A stretch of 15,142 nucleotides of DNA from JBKPNX01 sp046732855. GTDB lineage: Bacteria; Pseudomonadota; Alphaproteobacteria; Geminicoccales; Geminicoccaceae. A program made the translations under genes and the position numbers. How positions within the stretch are numbered: the stretch's first letter is position 1; the number at the start of each line of letters is the position of its first letter. The notes beneath the pieces are model-generated. The model saw nothing but the letters and a program-made list of their open reading frames with translations, was not told the origin of the DNA and made no database searches. Shown piece by piece: positions 1-5,835 of the stretch. The stretch is taken from the NCBI GenBank assembly GCA_046732855.1, contig JBKPNX010000109.1:1-15142 (forward strand), read 5' to 3'.

Positions 1-2
1 GC

Positions 3-440
3 TTTCTCCACGTGTCCAAGCAGCCGGAGGCGGCGGTCGCGGTCCTGCACAATGACGTCGTGCCGTTCTACGCCAAGCTCGATCTGCCGATCGGCGCGGT
101 GCTGACCGACAACGGCCGCGAGTTCTGCGGCACCGAACGTCATCCGTACGAGCTCTACCTGGCGCTCAACGACATCGAGCACAGGAAGACCAAGGTCGGC
201 TCGCCGAGGACCAACGGTTTCGTCGAGCGCTTCAACGGCACCGTGCTCGAAGCGTTCTTCCGGCCCAAGCTGCGCCGCCAGCTCTACCAGCGCGTCGAGG
301 CGCAGCAGGCCGATCTCGACACCTGGCCGCACCACTACCACCACGAGCGCCCGCACCTGGGCTACCGCAACCAGGGCCGCCGCCCGTGGGCCACCGTCGA
401 GCTGTTCGTCAGCCAGTCACCCGCAAGACAAGGAGGCTAA
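3..440 (+). mobile_element. IS481-type transposase, C-terminal part (cut by window start)
   Basis: This is the C-terminal part of a DDE integrase-core transposase. The reading frame is open to the window edge (F-L-H-V before the GTG at 12), so the gene begins outside and the first catalytic Asp is not visible. The second Asp lies in LTDNGREFCG. The catalytic Glu lies in NGFVERFNGTV, inside the usual P-x-T-N-G-x-x-E-R context. The tail motif HHYHHERPHLGY is typical of IS481 and related IS3-like transposases. It ends in TAA at 438-440. It points toward the convergent RidA gene, whose stop lies 27 bp away, so the right end of the element must fall in or next to 441-467. IS481 tips usually end in ACA, and ACA at 445-447 is one possible tip; the left end is not in view to test it. 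It could be an intact element or a remnant. Confidence 0.88.
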
Positions 441-467
441 GAAGACACTTGATGCAATGCGGGGCGG

Positions 468-860
468 CTATTGCGGCACGACCGCGGTGGTTTCGATCTC
501 GACCTTGGCCCGGTTTTCGAGCAGCGCCTTGACCTCGACCACCGCCATCGCCGGGTAGTGGCGGCCCATCAGCGCGCGGTAGACCTCGCCGAGCTCGGGG
601 GTGCGGGCGAGATACTCGCGCTTGTCGGTGATGTACCAGGTCATGCGCGCGACGTGCTGCGGCGCCGCGCCCGCCTCGCGCAGCACGGCGAGCGTGTTCT
701 CGAGCGTCTGCCTGAGCTGCTCCACAAGATCGTCGGAAACGACCCTGCCGGTCACGTCCCAGCCGATCTGGCCGGCGACGAACACGAGCCGGCCCTCGGC
801 CGCAACGCCGTTGGCATAGCCGCGCGAACGCGGCCAGCCGGGCGGTTGCAGGATCTGCAT
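468..860 (-). CDS. RidA-family protein (enamine/imine deaminase-like), last gene of the 2-aminobenzoate operon
   Basis: This is a 130-residue protein of the YjgF/YER057c/UK114 (RidA) family, which forms trimers and typically hydrolyses reactive enamines or imines to ketones. Family features are a Tyr in the N-terminal pocket (Y15), the FVAGQIGWD strand (27-35), the amphipathic helix 45-66, and the C-terminal VEIETTAV strand with the conserved Glu. The ATG at 858-860 is chosen because it gives a normal family length; the frame stays open upstream only by running into the ligase gene. The archetypal deaminase arginine (R105 in E. coli RidA, context VEVARLP) is missing: here the segment reads VEVKALLENR. 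It therefore belongs to an arginine-less Rid subgroup, and imine deamination is not assured. It starts 8 bp after the ligase stop, so it is co-transcribed. In this pathway the ring-reduction product carries an amino-ene group, a plausible substrate. Confidence 0.87.
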   Translation of the reverse strand: MQILQPPGWPRSRGYANGVAAEGRLVFVAGQIGWDVTGRVVSDDLVEQLRQTLENTLAVLREAGAAPQHVARMTWYITDKREYLARTPELGEVYRALMGRHYPAMAVVEVKALLENRAKVEIETTAVVPQ

Positions 861-868
861 GGGCCGGC

Positions 869-2524
869 TCAGGCGACCGGAGCGGCGGCGCGCTCGGTTG
901 CCATCTGCCGCAGCCGGAAGCGTTGCACTTTGCCGCTCTCGGTGCGCGGCAGGGCATCCAGAAACTCGATCGCCCGCGGGTACTTGTATGCGGCGATGCG
1001 CTGCTTCACGAACTCCTGCAGCTCCTTGCGCAGCGGGCCCGCGCCGGTAAAGCCCTGGCGCGGCACGACGAAGGCCTTGACGATCTGCCCGCGCACCGGA
1101 TCGGGCGCGCCGACGACCGCGCACTCAGCGACGCCGGCGTGCTCGAGCAGCGCCTCCTCGACTTCCGGCCCGGCGATGTTGTAGCCCGCCGAGATGATCA
1201 TGTCGTCGGTGCGCGCCTGGAACCAGAAATAGCCGTCCTCGTCGACCTTGTAGGCGTCGCCGGTCAGGTTCCAGCCGCCGCGCACGTACTCCCTCTGCCG
1301 CTCGTCGGCGAAATAGCGACAACCGGTCGGCCCGCGCACCGCGAGCCGGCCGACTTCGCCGGGCGGCAGTGGGCGCATCGCCTCGTCCACGACGATCGCC
1401 TGGTAGCCCGGCAGCGGGCGTCCGGTCGCGCCCGGGCGGATGGCATCGCCCGCGGCGGAGATGAAGATGTGCAGCATCTCGGTCGCGCCGATGCCGTCGA
1501 TGATGCGCAGACCGGTGCGCTGGTGCCATGCTTCGAAGGTCGGCAGCGGCAGAGGCTCGCCAGCGGAGACGCACTTGGTCAGGCTGGACAGATCGCATGC
1601 GTCGGCCTTGCCGTGCATCATCCGGTACGCGGTCGGGGAGGTGAAACAGACGCTCGCCTGGAATTCCTGAATTGCCTGGAGCAGGACGTCGGGCGGCGCC
1701 GTCTCGAGCAGGACGGCCGAGGCGCCTACACGCATGGGGAAGGTGACGAGGCCGCCAAGGCCGAAGGTGAAGCCGATCGGCGGGCTGCCGATGAAGACGT
1801 CGTCTGCGGCAGGCCGGAGCGTCGAGCGCGGGAAGCAGTCGCAGATTGCCATGACGTCACGGTGGAAGTGCACGGTGCCCTTTGGCTTGCCGGTGGTGCC
1901 CGAGGTGAACGCGATCAGCGCGACGTCGTCGCTCGCGGTGTCGACGTTCTCGAACTCGGGCGCGGCGCGCCGCATGCGCTCCTCGAGCTCGGCTGCGACT
2001 CCTGGCTTGCCCGAGCCCTCAAAATAGCAGACCCGCTCGCACACCGGCGCGCGCGCGCGTGCCTCTTCCATGTCCCCAGTGAGGCGCTGGTCGCACAGCG
2101 CGAGCCCGATCTTCGCCTTGTCGAGGATGACCGCGAGCTCGCGCGCACGCAGCAGCGGCATCGTGGTGACCGCGATGCCGCCCGCCTTGAGCACGGCGAA
2201 CCAGGAGGCGACCAGCATGGGGTTGTTGGCCGCGCGCAGCAGCACGCGATTGCCCGGCACCAGGCCGAGATCGTCGCGCAGCACGCGCGCGATCCGGTTC
2301 GCCCGTTCGAGCAGCTCGCCATAGGTCCAGCGCTCGTTCGGCGTATAGAACACGGGTCTGGCGCCAAGCCCGCGCTCAACCGCACGATCGAGCAGCTCGG
2401 TGGCGCAGTTCAGGCGCTCAGGGTACCGCAGCTCCGGCAGATCGAAGCTGAACTCCGGCCAGAGCTCGCGCGGCGGCAGGTGGTCGCGCGCGAAGGTGTC
2501 GAGATGAGCCGTATCGGCAGACAT
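869..2524 (-). CDS. abmG: 2-aminobenzoate-CoA ligase (AMP-forming, benzoate-CoA ligase type)
   Basis: This 551-residue adenylate-forming ligase would convert 2-aminobenzoate (anthranilate), ATP and CoA to 2-aminobenzoyl-CoA, AMP and PPi, the entry step of the cluster. Visible ANL motifs are the P-loop FTSGTTGKPKG (206-216), GIGATEM (344-350), TGD (421-423), the hinge region RTDDMIISAGYN (438-449), and the C-terminal catalytic lysine K532 in PRTESGKVQR. The N-terminus (LPPRELWPEF, then LNCATELLDR) is typical of the aryl-CoA ligase branch. The ATG at 2522-2524 is preferred because AGGAG lies 6 nt upstream (2531-2535). A GTG at 2537-2539, overlapping the upstream TGA, would add five residues. 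The gene follows the acyl-CoA dehydrogenase by 11 bp. Substrate assignment rests on resemblance and on the ACMR-type gene in the same operon; benzoate or salicylate ligase activity is the main alternative. Confidence 0.85.
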   Translation of the reverse strand: MSADTAHLDTFARDHLPPRELWPEFSFDLPELRYPERLNCATELLDRAVERGLGARPVFYTPNERWTYGELLERANRIARVLRDDLGLVPGNRVLLRAANNPMLVASWFAVLKAGGIAVTTMPLLRARELAVILDKAKIGLALCDQRLTGDMEEARARAPVCERVCYFEGSGKPGVAAELEERMRRAAPEFENVDTASDDVALIAFTSGTTGKPKGTVHFHRDVMAICDCFPRSTLRPAADDVFIGSPPIGFTFGLGGLVTFPMRVGASAVLLETAPPDVLLQAIQEFQASVCFTSPTAYRMMHGKADACDLSSLTKCVSAGEPLPLPTFEAWHQRTGLRIIDGIGATEMLHIFISAAGDAIRPGATGRPLPGYQAIVVDEAMRPLPPGEVGRLAVRGPTGCRYFADERQREYVRGGWNLTGDAYKVDEDGYFWFQARTDDMIISAGYNIAGPEVEEALLEHAGVAECAVVGAPDPVRGQIVKAFVVPRQGFTGAGPLRKELQEFVKQRIAAYKYPRAIEFLDALPRTESGKVQRFRLRQMATERAAAPVA

Positions 2525-2535
2525 GGTCCGCTCCT

Positions 2536-3756
2536 TCACGTAACCGGACGCCCTGCCTCCCTTGCTGGCGCGCTCTCGGCCCGCTCCTTCGCGTGCGCGG
2601 CGAGCGTCTGGCGCGCGATGATGATTTTCTGCACCTCCGAGGCGCCCTCGTAGATCCGCAGCGCCCTGATTTCGCGATAGAGCCGCTCGACCGGGTGGCC
2701 GGCGACCACGCCGAGCGCGCCGTGGATCTGCAGCGCATCGTCGATCACGCGCTGCGCAGCCTCGGTGGCATGGAGCTTGGCCATGGCGGCCTCGCGGGTG
2801 ATGCGCTCCGCGCCCGCGTCCTTCGTCCAGGCGGCGCGATAGACCAGCAGCGCCGCCGCGTCCACCGCGAGCGCCATGTCGGCGAGCTTGGCCTGGATCA
2901 TTTGCAGGTCAGCGAGCGGCCCGCCGAACAGCTGCCGCCCGCTAGCGCGCGTGAGCGCCTCATCGAGCGCCCGGCGCGCGAACCCGAGCGCCGCGGCGCC
3001 GACGGTCGGGCGGAACACATCGAGCGTCGCCATCGCGATCCTGAAGCCCTGGCCGGGCGCGCCGAGCAGGTGCGCGCGCGGCACGCGACAGTCCTCGAAA
3101 CGCAGGGTCGCGAGCGGGTGCGGCGCGATCAACGGGATGCGTTCGGCGATCTCGAGGCCCGGCGTCCCGGCATCGACGATGAACGCGGACAGACCCTTGG
3201 CGCCGGGCGCCTCGCCGGTGCGCGCGAACACGACGTAGACGTCGGCGATGCCGCCATTGGAGATCCAGGTCTTGGCGCCGTTCAGGACGAAGCCGGCGCC
3301 ATCGCGCTCCGCGGTGGTGGCGATTGCCGCGACGTCCGAGCCGGCCTCGCGCTCGGACAGCGCGAATGCCGGGATCATGCGGCCCTCGGCGACCGCCGGC
3401 AGCCAGTTCAGGCGCTGGTCTTCGGTCCCGAACAGGCTGATCGCACCGCTGCCGAGCCCCTGCATCGCGAACGCGAAATCGGCGAGGCTGGCAAAGCGCG
3501 CCAGGGTCTCCCGCACGAGGCAGAGCGAGCGGACGTCCAGGCGTTCGTACGCGCCGCCATAGGTGGCCGGCACCACATGGCGCAGCAGCCCGGCCTGAGC
3601 GAGGCGGGTGACCAGCATGCGGCAGGTGGCGTCGACCTCGACGGCACCCTCATCGAGATCGGCCAACTGATCTGCGGCAAAGCGTTCGACCTCCGTCGCG
3701 AGCGCGCGGTGGCGCTCGTCGAAGAACGGCCAGGCGAGATAGCTGCGATCGGGCAT
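2536..3756 (-). CDS. Acyl-CoA dehydrogenase (FAD)
   Basis: This 406-residue soluble acyl-CoA dehydrogenase oxidises an acyl-CoA at C2-C3 and passes electrons to electron-transfer flavoprotein. Family marks are the signature ALSEREAGSD (132-141), the flavin-contact WISNGG (164-169), the RQLFGGPLADLQMIQAKLADM helix region (274-294), and the C-terminal IYEGASEVQ, in which E370 is the catalytic base in the SCAD/MCAD position. The ATG at 3754-3756 is chosen. The frame is open further upstream, but that extension overlaps the crotonase gene and looks non-native, while 406 residues already slightly exceeds the usual 380-400. There is a 14 bp gap after the crotonase stop and no clear Shine-Dalgarno, so translation may depend on coupling. 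In this operon it most likely acts after ring cleavage on a dicarboxyl-CoA intermediate, or on an alicyclic CoA ester. The last 15-20 residues are an Ala/Glu/Arg-rich tail. Confidence 0.92.
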   Translation of the reverse strand: MPDRSYLAWPFFDERHRALATEVERFAADQLADLDEGAVEVDATCRMLVTRLAQAGLLRHVVPATYGGAYERLDVRSLCLVRETLARFASLADFAFAMQGLGSGAISLFGTEDQRLNWLPAVAEGRMIPAFALSEREAGSDVAAIATTAERDGAGFVLNGAKTWISNGGIADVYVVFARTGEAPGAKGLSAFIVDAGTPGLEIAERIPLIAPHPLATLRFEDCRVPRAHLLGAPGQGFRIAMATLDVFRPTVGAAALGFARRALDEALTRASGRQLFGGPLADLQMIQAKLADMALAVDAAALLVYRAAWTKDAGAERITREAAMAKLHATEAAQRVIDDALQIHGALGVVAGHPVERLYREIRALRIYEGASEVQKIIIARQTLAAHAKERAESAPAREAGRPVT

Positions 3757-3770
3757 CGCCGGCGTCGCGC

Positions 3771-4580
3771 TCAGTTGCCCTCGAATGCCGGGGAGCGCTT
3801 GGCGACGAAAGCGCGGTACGCTCGCCGGAAGTCCTCGGTCTGCATGCAGATCGCCTGGGCCTGGGCTTCGGCCTCGAGCGCAGCCTCGAGACTCATGCTC
3901 CACTCCTGGTTGAGCATCGTCTTGGTCATCATATGGGCAAAGGTCGGCCCCGCGGCGAGCCCCGCGGCAAGACCCACGGCTTGGTCGAGCAGCTGCTCGC
4001 GCGGGCAGAGCTGGTTATAGAAGCCCCAGCGCAGGCCCTCCTCGGCATCCATCGAGCGGCCCGTCAGCAGGAGCTCCGCCGCGCGGCCCTCGCCGACGAT
4101 CCGCGGCAGCAGGGCGCAAGCCCCCATGTCACAGCCGGCGAGCCCGACGCGCACGAACAGGAACGCGGTCTTCGCCTCGGGCGTGCCGAGACGCAGGTCC
4201 GAGGCGATGGCGAGACAGGCGCCCGCGCCGACGCACACGCCATCGATCGCCGCGATCACCGGTTGCGGGCAGGCGCGGATCGCCTTGACCACGTCGCCAG
4301 TCATGCGGGTGAACGCGAGCAGGCCCTTCATGTCGCGCTCGGTCAGCAGTCCGATGATCTCGTCCACATCGCCGCCCGAGCAGAAGTTGCCGCCCGCGCC
4401 GGTCAGCACCACGGCCTTGACGTCCTCGGAGCGGGCAAGGCCGTGGAAAGTGTCGCGCAGTTCGGCATATGTGTCGAACGTCAGCGGGTTCTTCTTCTGC
4501 GGCCGGTCGAGCGTGATCACAGCCACGTCGCCGCACATCTCCCACAGGAAGTGCTGCGCCTTGAACTCGGCTCCCCTCAT
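3771..4580 (-). CDS. Crotonase-superfamily protein (annotated type: enoyl-CoA hydratase), atypical active site
   Basis: This is a 269-residue crotonase-fold protein. The two oxyanion-hole segments are clear: FCSGGD (66-71) and GVCVGAG (114-120). The family LLTGRSMDAEE stretch (171-181) is also present. By hand alignment to rat enoyl-CoA hydratase, the two catalytic glutamates are absent: the GGGCE Glu (E144) falls on C122 and the QPE Glu (E164) on R144. The segment RVGLAGCDMGACALLPR (144-160) replaces the hydratase signature and offers D151 as a candidate acid/base. It may therefore not be a hydratase; a C-C hydrolase (as in BadI), thioesterase or isomerase role is possible. Its ATG (4578-4580) overlaps the MarR stop as ATGA, with GGAG 8 nt upstream (4589-4592). 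It is co-transcribed with the 2-aminobenzoyl-CoA enzymes. The fold is certain but the reaction is not. Confidence 0.9.
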   Translation of the reverse strand: MRGAEFKAQHFLWEMCGDVAVITLDRPQKKNPLTFDTYAELRDTFHGLARSEDVKAVVLTGAGGNFCSGGDVDEIIGLLTERDMKGLLAFTRMTGDVVKAIRACPQPVIAAIDGVCVGAGACLAIASDLRLGTPEAKTAFLFVRVGLAGCDMGACALLPRIVGEGRAAELLLTGRSMDAEEGLRWGFYNQLCPREQLLDQAVGLAAGLAAGPTFAHMMTKTMLNQEWSMSLEAALEAEAQAQAICMQTEDFRRAYRAFVAKRSPAFEGN

Positions 4581-5056
4581 CGCACGTTCTCCGCCTCAAC
4601 CTCGTGCTTGAGCCCGGCGAGCAGGTCCGCGAGCGCATCGACATCCGCATCCGCGCAATCGCCCAGCAGCTCGTGGATCCAGCGCTCGTGCGCGGCGGCC
4701 ATCTCGGCAAAGGCGGCACGGCCGCGCTCGGTCAGCGCGACGTAGCTGGTGCGCCGGTCGGAGGCCGGCGAGCGGCGGCGGACCAAGCCGTCGCGCTCGA
4801 GCCCGGCGACAACCGAGGTCACGTTACCGCCGGACACCATGAGCCGGCGCGACAGCTCGCCCATGGTCAGCCCGTCCGGGGCGCGCTCGAGCGCCGCCAT
4901 GAGATCGAATCGCGGCAACGTCGTGGCGAAACGCGTGCGCAAAAAGCGCCGCATCGCGCGCTCGATCACGCTGGTCGCGGCGTAGAGGCGCAGCCACAGA
5001 CGCAGGCGCCGCTTGCTGTCGGCCGCCCCCCGGTCGAGCGGACGGGCGAGCGCCAT
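4577..5056 (-). CDS. MarR-family transcriptional regulator of the 2-aminobenzoate operon
   Basis: This 159-residue winged-helix regulator has an N-terminal dimerisation helix (about 14-40) and a winged HTH at about 49-112. The recognition region is MVSGGNVTSVVAGLERDGLV (73-92) and the wing is SPASDRRTSYVALTERG (96-112); C-terminal dimer helices follow. The ATG (5054-5056) shares one base with the SDR stop (TGATG), with GAGG a few bases upstream. The frame extends further upstream only as an overlap with the SDR gene. MarR proteins inside aromatic-CoA operons usually repress their own operon and are released by an aryl-CoA or the free acid. A candidate operator, TTGAA-N10-TTCAA, lies over the promoter at 8159-8178. 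Autoregulation and the effector (2-aminobenzoyl-CoA or 2-aminobenzoate) are inference. Being mid-operon, its level should rise on induction, giving negative feedback. Confidence 0.9.
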   Translation of the reverse strand: MALARPLDRGAADSKRRLRLWLRLYAATSVIERAMRRFLRTRFATTLPRFDLMAALERAPDGLTMGELSRRLMVSGGNVTSVVAGLERDGLVRRRSPASDRRTSYVALTERGRAAFAEMAAAHERWIHELLGDCADADVDALADLLAGLKHEVEAENVR

Positions 5057-5835
5057 CACATCACCTCGCCGCCGGCGATCGCGATCGCCTGGCCGGTGAT
5101 GGCCTCGCTTCCGGGCGCGCACAGCCAGAGCACCGTCGCGGCCACTTCCTCCGGCCGGATGAGCCGGCCCTGCGGGTTCTTCTTGAGAAGTTCCCTCTCG
5201 GCCTCGGCCGCGCTTCGCCCCGTTTTCGCGACAATGTTGGCGATCGCGCGGCGCGTCATGTCGGTATCGGTGTAGCTCGGGCAGACGGCGTTGACGGTGA
5301 TGCCTCTGGTTGCCGTCTCCAGCGCGAGAGCCCGGGTCAGCCCGACCACGCCGTGCTTGGCGGCGCAGTATGCCGAGACGTAGGCCGCGCCTTTCAGCCC
5401 CGCGATGCTCGCGACATTGACGACCCGGCCGAAGCCCGCTTCGAGCATGTCCGGCAGCGCGGCGCGGCTGCACAGAAATGTGCCGATCAGGTTCACGTCC
5501 AGCATCCGCCGGAAGAGCTCGAGGGAGGTGCGCACGAACGGCGCCGATTCGGCGGCGCCCGCGTTGTTGACCAGGATCGCGACCGGGCCGAAGGCGCGTC
5601 TTGCTTCGGCGAAGGCTGCGCCGACGGCGGCTTCGTCAGTCACATCGCAGCAGACCGCCTGCGCCGCGGACAGGCTCGCAGCGTGCTCTCGCAGGCGCGC
5701 CTCGTCGCGGCCCAATAGCGTTATCCCGGCGCCTGCGCTCGCGAGCGCGGTCGCGACCGCCGCCCCGATGCCCCGGCCGCCGCCGGTCACCACGGCGTGC
5801 CGTCCATCCAGTACGCCTGCCGCTCTAGGGGTCAT
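5056..5835 (-). CDS. Short-chain dehydrogenase/reductase (SDR), 3-hydroxyacyl-CoA dehydrogenase-like
   Basis: This is a 259-residue classical SDR. The Rossmann dinucleotide motif is TGGGRGIG (17-24) and the NNAG motif is at 90-93. The catalytic tetrad is complete: N115, S143, Y156 and K160 (the YCAAK context). The residue following strand beta-2 sits in LLGRDEARL (40-48), where an Arg follows the Gly. This leans toward NADP(H) but is not decisive. The ATG (5833-5835) overlaps the monooxygenase/reductase stop as ATGA, and no separate ribosome site is seen, so translational coupling is likely. It probably interconverts a ring or chain ketone with an alcohol downstream of the reductase, for example oxidation of a 3-hydroxyacyl-CoA or reduction of the 5-oxo group. 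The sequence alone does not tell which. Confidence 0.9.
   Translation of the reverse strand: MTPRAAGVLDGRHAVVTGGGRGIGAAVATALASAGAGITLLGRDEARLREHAASLSAAQAVCCDVTDEAAVGAAFAEARRAFGPVAILVNNAGAAESAPFVRTSLELFRRMLDVNLIGTFLCSRAALPDMLEAGFGRVVNVASIAGLKGAAYVSAYCAAKHGVVGLTRALALETATRGITVNAVCPSYTDTDMTRRAIANIVAKTGRSAAEAERELLKKNPQGRLIRPEEVAATVLWLCAPGSEAITGQAIAIAGGEVM

Noticed and set aside
2045..2062. Alternating GC run (possible Z-DNA or simple repeat)
   Set aside because: It lies inside the ligase gene and encodes the Ala-Arg stretch ARARAP; it is explained by codon choice.
923..2653. 576-codon open frame on the plus strand opposite the ligase gene
   Set aside because: It mirrors a clear family protein on the other strand. 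Its translation is His/Arg/Ala-rich without motifs, as expected for antisense frames in high-GC DNA.
2593..4020. 475-codon plus-strand frame across the acyl-CoA dehydrogenase
   Set aside because: It is antisense to a gene with intact catalytic motifs, has low-complexity composition and no ribosome site of note.
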